This document shows, in pieces, positions 38,419 to 47,084 of a stretch of 64,000 bases of DNA. The notes beneath the pieces were generated by a model. That model saw only the letters and a list, made by a program, of their open reading frames with translations. It had not been told where the DNA came from and did no database searches. How positions within the stretch are numbered: position 1 is the first letter of the stretch; the number at the start of each line of letters is the position of its first letter. Source of the stretch: Paenibacillus xylanexedens (lineage in GTDB: Bacteria; Bacillota; Bacilli; Paenibacillales; Paenibacillaceae); NCBI RefSeq assembly GCF_001908275.1, contig NZ_CP018620.1:4154001-4218000 (forward strand), given 5' to 3'. The position numbers were made by a program, and so were the translations under genes.

Positions 38419-39375
38419 TTGCAAGCTAAAACTACCAAGACAGCCGCCGCTCCTGCCGTCCATACCCGCCAGGTCGGCTGGTGGTCCCTATTGAAGCGGG
38501 ATCTGTATCTCAGCAGGCATTATTACGTATTGATGGCACCGTTTATGCTGATTTTTTTCATGTTTACTGTCATTCCGGTCGGCATTTCACTCGGGCTCAG
38601 CTTTTTTCACTTCAATATGCTGGAGCTGCCGCGATTTGTCGGCTGGCAGAACTATTCCCGGCTTTTCCTGAACGATGACGTATTTCTGATCGCGCTCAAA
38701 AACACGCTGCTTTTTGCCGTAATTACAGGCCCTCTCAGTTATATAGCCTGCTTTTTGTTTGCGTGGATCATCAATGAGCTGTCTCCTAAAATTCGGGCGG
38801 TCATGACGCTGGTTTTCTATGCCCCATCCATATCGGGCAACGTCTTTTTCATCTGGCTGATCATCTTCTCGGGTGACAGCTACGGGTATATGAACGGATT
38901 CCTGATGCGCCTTGGCGTCGTACTGGAACCGATCCAATGGCTCGCAGACGAGAAGTATGTACTGGCAATCGTCATTATTGTACAACTTTGGCTGAGCCTG
39001 GGAACCAGTTTCCTGGCCTTTATTGCAGGACTGCAAACCATTGATCGTTCTCTGGTTGAAGCAGGAACCGTAGACGGGATCAAAAATCGCTGGCAGGAGC
39101 TCTGGTACATCACCTTGCCTTCGATGAGACCGCAGCTGATGTTTGGTGCGGTAATGCAGATTACCGCTTCCTTCGCCGTAGCTGAGATCTCCATCGCACT
39201 GGCAGGTTTCCCGAGCGTAAACTATGCGGCACACACAGTTGTCACACATCTGATGGACTTCGGAACCATTCGTTTCGAGATGGGCTATGCCTCGGCCATC
39301 GCAACGGTTCTGTTTGCCCTGATGCTGGGTACAAACGTTTTCACGCAAAAAATGCTTAGAAAGATAGGTGAATGA
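38419..39375 (+). CDS. Sugar ABC permease, MalF/UgpA type (pair 1)
   Basis: 318-aa membrane protein with about six hydrophobic segments and the cytoplasmic EAA loop starting EAGTVDGIKNRWQEL near residue 214, which docks the ATPase. TTG start at 38419 behind GGGAGGGT. It pairs with the next gene, from which it is separated by 2 bp. No ATP-binding gene lies in the operon. Confidence 0.92.
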   Translation: MQAKTTKTAAAPAVHTRQVGWWSLLKRDLYLSRHYYVLMAPFMLIFFMFTVIPVGISLGLSFFHFNMLELPRFVGWQNYSRLFLNDDVFLIALKNTLLFAVITGPLSYIACFLFAWIINELSPKIRAVMTLVFYAPSISGNVFFIWLIIFSGDSYGYMNGFLMRLGVVLEPIQWLADEKYVLAIVIIVQLWLSLGTSFLAFIAGLQTIDRSLVEAGTVDGIKNRWQELWYITLPSMRPQLMFGAVMQITASFAVAEISIALAGFPSVNYAAHTVVTHLMDFGTIRFEMGYASAIATVLFALMLGTNVFTQKMLRKIGE

Positions 39376-39377
39376 CG

Positions 39378-40253
39378 ATGACCAGCAAAGTACGTGCCGT
39401 GTTTGGCATGCCAAAAAGGCTTAATCGGTCATTTACCGTCAGCCTGATGTTATTTGCATTGCTGGGCGTGTTCGGCTCCTTTATGGTGCTTCCGCTCATC
39501 TATGCTGTCAACAATGCATTCAAGCCGCTGGATGAGCTGTTTATTTTCCCGCCGCGCTTCTGGGTGAACAATCCGACAACGGAGAATTTTGCCGATCTGA
39601 TCAACCTCATGGGCAATTCGTGGGTGCCGTTATCCCGCTATATTGCCAACACATTGCTCATTACGATACTTGGCACAGCCGGGCATATCCTGCTTGCATC
39701 TGCAGCGGCTTATCCGCTGGCGAAGTATCGTTTTCCGGGTTCCAAAGTGTTGTTCACCATTGTCATTCTGTCCCTGATGTTCTCGCCGCATGTTACGGCG
39801 ATTCCGAACTACATGGTCATGTCCTGGCTTGGCTGGATTAACACTCATGCGTCCATTATTGTGCCATCACTTGCGTTCTCGCTGGGGCTTTTCCTGATGA
39901 AACAGTTCATGGAGCAGATTCCCGATGCTTTGCTGGAGGCAGCCAAAATCGATGGAGCCAATGAATACCGGATATTCTGGAGCATCGTGATGCCCAATGT
40001 GAAGCCGGCATGGCTCACGCTCATGATCCTGCAGTTTCCAGCGTTATGGGGAACGGATGGCGGGAGTTTCATCTACAGTGAAAATCTCAAAACGCTGCAT
40101 TATGCGCTCAGTCAGATTGTGCAGGGAGGGATTGCAAGGGCCGGTGTAGGTGCGGCTGTTGCCTTGCTGCTGATGATTGTACCGATCACTCTGTTTATCA
40201 TCTCTCAGAGCAGTGTTATGCAGACGATGGCCACTTCGGGCATGAAAGAATAG
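39378..40253 (+). CDS. Sugar ABC permease, MalG/UgpE type (pair 1)
   Basis: 291-aa partner permease, about six hydrophobic segments, with the EAA loop EAAKIDGANEYRIFW near residue 195. ATG 39378 is chosen over ATG 39372 because AGGTGA is correctly spaced for it. Forms the import channel with the preceding gene product. The NHL-repeat gene follows after 15 bp. Confidence 0.92.
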   Translation: MTSKVRAVFGMPKRLNRSFTVSLMLFALLGVFGSFMVLPLIYAVNNAFKPLDELFIFPPRFWVNNPTTENFADLINLMGNSWVPLSRYIANTLLITILGTAGHILLASAAAYPLAKYRFPGSKVLFTIVILSLMFSPHVTAIPNYMVMSWLGWINTHASIIVPSLAFSLGLFLMKQFMEQIPDALLEAAKIDGANEYRIFWSIVMPNVKPAWLTLMILQFPALWGTDGGSFIYSENLKTLHYALSQIVQGGIARAGVGAAVALLLMIVPITLFIISQSSVMQTMATSGMKE

Positions 40254-40268
40254 AAAGGAGGCAGCGAG

Positions 40269-41732
40269 GTGCGGAGAAGCACATGGAAAAAACGTAAATC
40301 GATCATCATGGGCATGATCTGCCTCCTGTTGTTCGTTCAAGAGGCGCCCTATGTGAGTGCAGACGGTAAAACGGATGCGTATCATTATTCCTTCTGGGGT
40401 GACGCAGTTCCTTCACCCGCGGCATATGAGGCAACAACCATTATCACCGGCAAGAAGCTGAACACAACTCCTATGAAAGAGCCAAGTGACATGCATGTTA
40501 CCGCCAATCAGCACGTCTTTGTGCTAGATTCGGGCAATGGTCGCATCATTGAGATGGATCGCAACTTCAAGCTGGTACGGACGATTGATTCATTTGAGCA
40601 GGAAGGCAAGGAAGATCATTTTAAAAATCCACAGGGATTGTACGTCACGGAAAAAGGCCATCTGCTGGTCGCTGATTCGGATAATCACCGGGTGGTGCAT
40701 CTGGATGAACAGGGGAAGCTGGTCAAGATCGTGTCTGAACCAAAATCGGATCTGCTAAAAGCAGACTTCCAGTTTAAACCGATGCGGATTGTTATGGACA
40801 AGGGGGAGCGTATCTACGTCATGGCCGAAGGCGTATTTGATGGATTCATGGAGTTCAGCGCCGATGGTACGTTCTCTTCCTTCATTGGAGCGAACAGAGT
40901 TCAGGCGGACCCGGTGGAATATCTTTGGAAACGGTTTGCAACACGGGAGCAGCGCAGCCAGATGGTGATGTTCACTCCAACGGAATTTACCAATCTGGAT
41001 ATGGATGAAGAGGGCTTCATCTACGCCACTAGCGGGGATCGCGGCAAAGATCCGGTCAAGAAGCTGAATGCCCAGGGTACAGACATTTTGCGCAGAGAAG
41101 GCTATCAGACTCCGCAGGGTGATCTGCTGTATACCCAGGAAGCAGGGCCATCCCGCCTGATTGATGTGGATGTGGGTGACAGTGACATGTATTCCGTACT
41201 GGATTCCAGCAAGGGTCGAATCTTTACCTACAATGGAGACGGATATCTGCTCCATATTTATGGCGGCATCGGGAACCGGCTGGGCCAATTTAATACACCT
41301 GTTGCCCTGGAACGTGCGGGAGACCGGATGTTAGTTCTGGATAAAGCGCTGGGTGAAATCACCGTCTTTCAAACAACTGAATACGGACGTACACTCCACG
41401 AAGCGGTGCGCAGCTACTATAACGGTGATGAAGATCAATCTTCGGTGCTGTTTGCCCAAGCTGCCGAGATGAACGCTAACTTGGAATATGCGTATGCGGG
41501 AATTGGCAAAGCATTGCTTCGTCAGAAGGAATACGCCGAGTCTGCGAAATATTTCAAGCGCAGCATGGAGCCCAAAGGGTATTCCAAAGCTTTTCTTTTG
41601 TACCGGAAAGAGCTGATGCGTGACCATTTTTCATGGATGATGTCCGGTATATTCCTGGCTGTCGCTGCGATTGTCACCGTCATCATCGTTCGCAGGCAGA
41701 AAAGGAGGACTACGAATGCAGGCATCAAGTAA
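40269..41732 (+). CDS. Exported NHL-repeat protein with C-terminal membrane anchor
   Basis: 487-aa protein starting with GTG behind AAAGGAGG. An N-terminal signal peptide (about 1-32) is followed by an NHL/six-bladed beta-propeller region (about 65-370) with repeats such as PSDMHVTANQHVFVLDSGNGR, NPQGLYVTEKGHLLVADSDNHRVV and FNTPVALERAGDRMLVLDKALG, seen in part. A TPR-like helical stretch (about 385-440) and a C-terminal membrane segment (about 455-475) ending in a basic tail complete it. This topology puts the propeller outside the cell, held by its C-terminus. Function unknown; probably a scaffold or ligand-binding partner of the transporter operon. Its end overlaps the next gene by 17 bp. 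Confidence 0.8.
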   Translation: MRRSTWKKRKSIIMGMICLLLFVQEAPYVSADGKTDAYHYSFWGDAVPSPAAYEATTIITGKKLNTTPMKEPSDMHVTANQHVFVLDSGNGRIIEMDRNFKLVRTIDSFEQEGKEDHFKNPQGLYVTEKGHLLVADSDNHRVVHLDEQGKLVKIVSEPKSDLLKADFQFKPMRIVMDKGERIYVMAEGVFDGFMEFSADGTFSSFIGANRVQADPVEYLWKRFATREQRSQMVMFTPTEFTNLDMDEEGFIYATSGDRGKDPVKKLNAQGTDILRREGYQTPQGDLLYTQEAGPSRLIDVDVGDSDMYSVLDSSKGRIFTYNGDGYLLHIYGGIGNRLGQFNTPVALERAGDRMLVLDKALGEITVFQTTEYGRTLHEAVRSYYNGDEDQSSVLFAQAAEMNANLEYAYAGIGKALLRQKEYAESAKYFKRSMEPKGYSKAFLLYRKELMRDHFSWMMSGIFLAVAAIVTVIIVRRQKRRTTNAGIK

Positions 41733-42351
41733 GCAACTATACCAGTACCCGCTGCATCTGATTTTTCATCCGTTTGACGGATACTGGGAACTGAAATATG
41801 AACGGAACCAGAGAAACTCACTGCTGATTGCTTTCATGATCCTGGTGCTTCTGGTCATCACCAAAATTTTGCATGCCCAGTACAGCGGTTTTCTCATTAA
41901 TCTCAGTAATCCAAAGTACCTGAACAGTCTGCTCGAAATGTTATATGTCATTATACCGGTACTGTTTTGGTGTGTGGCGAACTGGTCGTTAACCACACTG
42001 ATGGACGGGGAAGGCAAGTTCTCCGAAATTTTCATGTCAACGTGTTTTGCACTGGTACCGTTGTTACTCATTCATTTTCCATGGATCTGGCTGAGTCTTG
42101 TGATCTCTGCGCAGGAAACTGCCTTTTATTATTTCTCCAATGCACTCGCCGTTGTATGGACGGTATATCTGTTATTTGTGGGGAATATGACGGTTCATCA
42201 GTACACACCAGCCAAAACGGTGCTCACGATGTTGCTGACACTTGTAGCGATGGCGTTTATGGCATTTCTGTGCCTGTTATTCTTCAGTCTTGTACAGCAG
42301 ATTGTATCGTTTGTCGTAACCATCTATCAGGAATTAGTGCTTCGGGGCTAA
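41716..42351 (+). CDS. Yip1-domain-like membrane protein
   Basis: 211-aa integral membrane protein with about five hydrophobic segments after a soluble N-terminus (YPLHLIFHPFDGYWELKYE), matching the YIP1 family of small polytopic proteins of unknown bacterial function. ATG 41716 follows AAAAGGAGG and lies inside the end of the NHL-repeat gene, so the two are translated together. The DUF5696-like gene starts 17 bp downstream. Confidence 0.75.
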   Translation: MQASSKQLYQYPLHLIFHPFDGYWELKYERNQRNSLLIAFMILVLLVITKILHAQYSGFLINLSNPKYLNSLLEMLYVIIPVLFWCVANWSLTTLMDGEGKFSEIFMSTCFALVPLLLIHFPWIWLSLVISAQETAFYYFSNALAVVWTVYLLFVGNMTVHQYTPAKTVLTMLLTLVAMAFMAFLCLLFFSLVQQIVSFVVTIYQELVLRG

Positions 42352-42368
42352 GGGAGGAGGAATTTGTT

Positions 42369-44945
42369 ATGAATTATACCGTAGCCAAAAAAATAACAGG
42401 AATGCTGCTCGCGGGCAGTCTGCTTCTGGGCGGTTGTCAATTCTCGCCAACACCGCTCGCTCACGAGACAGTGACTGCCGCTGATCAGACGGACTTTCCC
42501 TCCCTGCCTCCCGGAGAGAAACTGAAATCATCGTTCAGCGATGTCCGCCTTCCCGGCATGGTAGGTATTGCGCAGAATGCTGCGCTGCAGTTGTTCATTA
42601 ACGAAGAGACTGCCGAAATTGCAGTGATTCACACGCAGAGCGGGCAGATCTGGCGCAGCAATCCTGCAGATCGTGAGCAGGATGGGGTTGCTGCCGGGAT
42701 AAACAAAGACCTTTTGTCATCACAGACGAAGCTCAGCTTCTTCAACAGCCTCGGACAGAGCAGCACCGTGAATTCCTTCACGGATAGTGTTGCACACAAG
42801 CAAATAAGCTACGAGGTGCTGCCAAGCGGCGTGCGGGTCCACTACCAGTTTGGAAGCACTGAGCGATCCATAGAAGACTTGCCGATGAAGATCAGTAAGG
42901 AGCGATTTGAACAAAAGCTGCTTGCACAGCTAGATAAGGCCGGGCAAAGGGCCTTGAAGGTCGGCTATGCGGAAGACAAGGATGAAGGCGCTTACGTCCG
43001 GATTGATAAGGCGATGCAAGGATTGCAATTGTCCCGGGCCTTGAAGGCTTTTGACACAGCCGGTTACACATCGGAGGATCTGGCTCAGGATCATGCCGAG
43101 TTTGGCATTGAAGAGGAACGAAGTGGACCACGGCTGTTTATGCTTACGATGGAATATGAGCTAGATGGAGAGGATCTGCTCGTGCGTGTTCCGTCCTCAG
43201 GCATTCATTTTCCGGAGGAATATCCGATCAACAGCATATCTGTAATGGATTATTTCGGGGCTGGGGGTTCAGAAGAAGAGGGCTCCATACTGGTGCCGGA
43301 CGGTTCGGGAGCACTGATCCATTTTAACAATGGCAAGCTGCAGTATCCTGCCTATCAACAAGATATATACGGACCGGATATGACCATGAAACTGCGGGAA
43401 GCAAGTTCGAATGAAGCCAGAGCCAGGTTGCCGGTATTTGGACTGATTCGGAAAGAGGGAGCTTTCCTGGGCATTATTGAAGAAGGGGATGCCGTTGCAG
43501 TTGTGAATGCCGATATCAGCGGCAAACTGAACAGTTACAACAACGTATATCCAAGCTTCTATGTGGTGAACAAGAGCGATGTGACGCTTCAGGCAAGTGA
43601 TATGGTTCGTACACTTCCGAAATTCCAGAAGAAACCGACTGTGTCCGACTTCGTCGTTCGATATGCTTTTGTCGGGGCGGATAAGGCATCGTACTCGGGG
43701 CTTGCATCTCTCTATCGGGATTATCTGATGCAAAACGGCGGACTTCCCGAGTTGAACGCCAGCAAGGAGCAGAGTAACGTTCCCTTTTATCTGCAACTGT
43801 TCGGCGGCATGACAACAAGGCAGCATATGTTGGGCATACCGTATGATTCAACGGAGGCTTTGACCACGTTTGATGAAGCCAAAAACATTCTCTCCGCCTT
43901 GACGGAGAAGAAGGTATCCAATATTCAGGTGCGCTATGCAGGATGGCTTAACGGCGGGCTTCATCATCGACTGCCGGATTCCATCCAAGTAGACGGCGCG
44001 GTAGGCGGGAAAAAGGGATTGCGGGAATTCAGCGCATACACACAAGAAGCGGGTATCGGTTTCTATCCCGATATCGCTCTGCTGAATGTGCAATCCAAAA
44101 AAGGGTTTAAACCGTCCAAAGAAGCTTCACGCACATTAACTCAGGAACCGGCGGTCTTATATCCGATGAACCAGGCCATCCAGCGGCGGGACCGGGATCG
44201 TTCACCATCCTATGTGCTTTCGCCCAACATGCTGGAGGACGTGACGGCAGACATGTTAGATGAGCTGAGGTCCCTTCAAAAGGATGGACTGTCACTAAGC
44301 CTGAATGATCTGGCAGCTCAGTTAAACAGCGATATGAATCCGAAAAAGCTGGTGGACCGAACACAAGCGCTTGGCTCCGTAAAGAAGGCACTTGAACAGA
44401 TCGGGCAGCAGGCTGGCTCGCTTGTTGCTGAAGGCGGGAACGCTTATGCCCTGCCGTATGTAACTGGTCTGACAGATGCGCCGATGACCAGCAGTCGTTT
44501 CAAGCTGGAGGATGAAGAGATTCCGTTCTATCAGCTCGTTGTGCACGGCAGCATCGGTTATACGGGGACGCCATACAATCTCTCCACATATACCAATGCA
44601 AAGCAATATGTGCTGAAGCTGATTGAATATGGAGCCAGTCCTTACTTTGCATGGTTCAATGCGCCAAACCATGTTGTGAAAGAAACGGATTATGATGATC
44701 TCTACGCGGCGAATTATGAACAATGGATCGATCTGGCTGCCGAGATCTACAACGAGGTGAACCAGGTGAACCAGCCGTTTGCCGGACGTTCCATGATATC
44801 TCATGAATCCCTGGAGGAGGGCGTCTTCCGGACAACATATGAAGGTGGCGGGTTCGTAATCGTCAATTATAACGACTTCCCTGTAGAAGTTGACAACGAT
44901 ACAGTGGAAGCCCAAAGCTATGTGACTGGTGGTGAGCAGCTCTGA
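42369..44945 (+). CDS. Large DUF5696-like lipoprotein
   Basis: 858-aa exported lipoprotein: the signal peptide ends LLGGCQ (Cys22). The rest is a large extracellular protein I assign to the DUF5696 type from its length, operon context and general pattern. Recognisable blocks are an SILVPDGSGALIHFNNGK stretch near 310 and a C-terminal half (about 450-800) with barrel-like repeats (VRYAGWLNGG, GIGFYPDIALLNV, YALPYVTGLTDAP), which could be a glycosidase-like fold. No catalytic pair can be named. Start ATG 42369 follows GGAGGAGG. The permease gene begins at or overlaps its stop. Confidence 0.75.
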   Translation: MNYTVAKKITGMLLAGSLLLGGCQFSPTPLAHETVTAADQTDFPSLPPGEKLKSSFSDVRLPGMVGIAQNAALQLFINEETAEIAVIHTQSGQIWRSNPADREQDGVAAGINKDLLSSQTKLSFFNSLGQSSTVNSFTDSVAHKQISYEVLPSGVRVHYQFGSTERSIEDLPMKISKERFEQKLLAQLDKAGQRALKVGYAEDKDEGAYVRIDKAMQGLQLSRALKAFDTAGYTSEDLAQDHAEFGIEEERSGPRLFMLTMEYELDGEDLLVRVPSSGIHFPEEYPINSISVMDYFGAGGSEEEGSILVPDGSGALIHFNNGKLQYPAYQQDIYGPDMTMKLREASSNEARARLPVFGLIRKEGAFLGIIEEGDAVAVVNADISGKLNSYNNVYPSFYVVNKSDVTLQASDMVRTLPKFQKKPTVSDFVVRYAFVGADKASYSGLASLYRDYLMQNGGLPELNASKEQSNVPFYLQLFGGMTTRQHMLGIPYDSTEALTTFDEAKNILSALTEKKVSNIQVRYAGWLNGGLHHRLPDSIQVDGAVGGKKGLREFSAYTQEAGIGFYPDIALLNVQSKKGFKPSKEASRTLTQEPAVLYPMNQAIQRRDRDRSPSYVLSPNMLEDVTADMLDELRSLQKDGLSLSLNDLAAQLNSDMNPKKLVDRTQALGSVKKALEQIGQQAGSLVAEGGNAYALPYVTGLTDAPMTSSRFKLEDEEIPFYQLVVHGSIGYTGTPYNLSTYTNAKQYVLKLIEYGASPYFAWFNAPNHVVKETDYDDLYAANYEQWIDLAAEIYNEVNQVNQPFAGRSMISHESLEEGVFRTTYEGGGFVIVNYNDFPVEVDNDTVEAQSYVTGGEQL

Positions 44946-44998
44946 AGACGCTCCTGAAATGGAAATGGGGAAGTCGTACGTATGCTCAGCAGAAAGCC

Positions 44999-45844
44999 AT
45001 GTGGGGCGTAATCTACGTGCTTCCCTGGCTCATTGGTTTTGTGTTGTTTTTCTTCATTCCGCTGTTAGCCTCTCTGCGATACAGCATGAGTACAATTCAG
45101 GCTAACGCGGAAGGCATAGCGATTCAGTTCAACGGTGTTGCCAATTACATTCAGGCGCTGACCGTCAATACAAGCTTTAACCGTGCGTTAATTGAGGCGA
45201 TCACAGACGTGCTCATCAACGTACCGCTTATCGTTATATTCAGTCTGTTCCTTGCCGTCATCCTGAATCAGAAGTTCAGGGGCCGGGCTGTAGCGCGGTC
45301 GATCTTTTTCCTGCCCGTTATTCTGGCATCGGGAGTGATTATGACACTCGAGAGCACCAGCCTGATTGAAGCGGTTAATCAGAGCAGCACAGGTGGAAGC
45401 TCACTCGGGACATTTGAACTCGAAAATCTGATGGTTAACGCCGGAGTGAGCGATTGGATCGTTACGTATCTGAGCAGCGCCGTAGATCGGATCTATCAGA
45501 TCGTCAGTCAATCCGGTGTACAGATTTTGATCTTTTTGGCAGGGATCCAGACGATTTCCCCTCAACTGTATGAGGCTTCGAAGATGGAAGGGGCAACGGG
45601 TTATGAAGCCTTTTGGAAAATTACGTTTCCAATGGTCAGCCCGCTTATTTTTGTCAATGCGATCTATACAATCATTGATTCGTTTGCCAATAACGCCATG
45701 ACGGAACTGATCCGGGATACCGGATTCGTCAAATTTGACTTTGGATTAAGTTCTGCCATGGCATGGGTCTACTTTCTGGCCATTGCCATCATTCTGGTTA
45801 TCATAAACATCATTTTCTCGAAGCGAGTCTTCTATCAAGATTAG
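44999..45844 (+). CDS. Sugar ABC permease, MalF/UgpA type (pair 2)
   Basis: At least 281 aa with about six membrane segments (VIYVLPWLIGFVLFFFIPLL first) and the EAA loop EASKMEGATGYEAFW near residue 197. The annotated ATG has no ribosome site. The same frame is open back to a CTG at 44942 that overlaps the upstream stop as CTGA and follows GGTGGTGAG, and a start there would add a normal basic cytoplasmic tail of 19 residues. That start is quite possible. Second permease pair of the operon; the partner follows after 17 bp. Confidence 0.9.
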   Translation: MWGVIYVLPWLIGFVLFFFIPLLASLRYSMSTIQANAEGIAIQFNGVANYIQALTVNTSFNRALIEAITDVLINVPLIVIFSLFLAVILNQKFRGRAVARSIFFLPVILASGVIMTLESTSLIEAVNQSSTGGSSLGTFELENLMVNAGVSDWIVTYLSSAVDRIYQIVSQSGVQILIFLAGIQTISPQLYEASKMEGATGYEAFWKITFPMVSPLIFVNAIYTIIDSFANNAMTELIRDTGFVKFDFGLSSAMAWVYFLAIAIILVIINIIFSKRVFYQD

Positions 45845-45861
45845 AAAGGAGGGTGTCCCAC

Positions 45862-46809
45862 GTGACAACATCACGATTATTATCGCTGGAGCATTGGAAA
45901 GGCTGGCTGTGGGCCATGATCCGATTCGTTCTGATTACCGGGCTTTCCTTCGTTATCCTGTTTCCCATATTTCAGAAGGTTTCCACATCCATCAAAGCTA
46001 AAGGTGATCTGTATTCGGCAGTGGTGGTGTGGATTCCACAGAACTTCTCCATCGACAATTTCAAAGAGGCGATACGCGTAATGGATTACTGGGCAACGCT
46101 GTTTAATACGTTTGCCCTGTCTGCAACGACTACACTGCTGACTACAGCATCCTGTGCACTTGCAGGATACGGATTCGCCAGACTGAAATTCAGGGGAAGC
46201 AACTGGCTGTTTGCTGGTGTAATTCTGACGATTCTTGTACCGCCAACGACTATTCTCATTCCGGTATACCTGAATCTGAAAAGCTTTGATCTGATGGGGC
46301 TTATGACGCTTATAGCCGGCAAACCTGTTAATTTGCTTAATACCTATTGGCCGTTTATTCTGACGGCGATTACGGCCAATTCACTTAAAGCCGGTTTGTA
46401 CATCTTTATCTTCCGGCAATTCTTCAGAGGTATTCCGAAGGAAGTGGAGGAGGCGGCCTATGTGGATGGCGCGGGCATCGGACGAACATTTTCAAGAATC
46501 ATGCTGCCCAATGCCATTCCGTCCATGGTAACAGTCATGCTGTTTTCCTTCGTATGGCAGTGGAACGACAGCTTTTATACGACGACTTATCTGACTTCAA
46601 GTAAAGTCATGTCGACTCAGTTATCGTCCCTTCCGTATAATCTGGCCCAGCAGGTTACTGACGGTGCAGCTTCCCAGGCCGATCCGTTCTATTTGAGCAT
46701 GATCCAGGATACAGGAATTCTTCTTGCCATTCTGCCTTTGATCATCATCTATTTGTTTGTGCAACGATATTTCGTAGAGAGTGTAGAGCGTACGGGAATC
46801 GTCGGTTAA
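45862..46809 (+). CDS. Sugar ABC permease, MalG/UgpE type (pair 2)
   Basis: 315-aa membrane protein, about six hydrophobic segments, EAA loop EAAYVDGAGIGRTFSR near residue 201. GTG 45862 follows AAAGGAGG. Partner of the preceding permease. It ends the conserved block of transporter and envelope genes; no terminator was seen before the GH5 gene at 47085, so read-through is likely. Confidence 0.92.
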   Translation: MTTSRLLSLEHWKGWLWAMIRFVLITGLSFVILFPIFQKVSTSIKAKGDLYSAVVVWIPQNFSIDNFKEAIRVMDYWATLFNTFALSATTTLLTTASCALAGYGFARLKFRGSNWLFAGVILTILVPPTTILIPVYLNLKSFDLMGLMTLIAGKPVNLLNTYWPFILTAITANSLKAGLYIFIFRQFFRGIPKEVEEAAYVDGAGIGRTFSRIMLPNAIPSMVTVMLFSFVWQWNDSFYTTTYLTSSKVMSTQLSSLPYNLAQQVTDGAASQADPFYLSMIQDTGILLAILPLIIIYLFVQRYFVESVERTGIVG

Positions 46810-46868
46810 GTTAAGTTCTTCTGTACGTTTGGAGTGGGATCAGACTGGGAAGAGGAAGGAGGAACTTC

Positions 46869-47003
46869 ATGCAACATTCCATCTGTGAAGAGGGGGCATG
46901 TAACGATCTCATGAACGTCTGCTCACAGCAGAACCGCGATCCTTCCCTGCGCAGGATCCCCCTGCTGGTGTGGAACGGGCTGCGGGAGCGGGCGCCGACC
47001 TGA
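46869..47003 (+). CDS. Possible 44-aa small protein
   Basis: A 45-codon frame preceded by the excellent ribosome site AGGAAGGAGG. The peptide has three cysteines in its first 18 residues (MQHSICEEGACNDLMNVC) and a basic C-terminal half (SLRRIPLLVWNGLRERAPT). Nothing in it is recognised. It lies in the transcript between the second permease and the GH5 gene and could be a true small gene, a translated leader or a decayed fragment. Confidence 0.35.
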   Translation: MQHSICEEGACNDLMNVCSQQNRDPSLRRIPLLVWNGLRERAPT

Positions 47004-47084
47004 GCGATCTGTTTAATCAGAGATACTCTGACGGAGCATATTCGCATTATTGCAAGGCAATATATCAGATCAGGAGGAATTAAA

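Noticed and set aside
41967..42368. Extending the DUF5696-like protein upstream by 134 codons
   Set aside because: This would overlap the Yip1-like gene in another frame and hide a normal lipoprotein signal peptide; ATG 42369 has a strong ribosome site.
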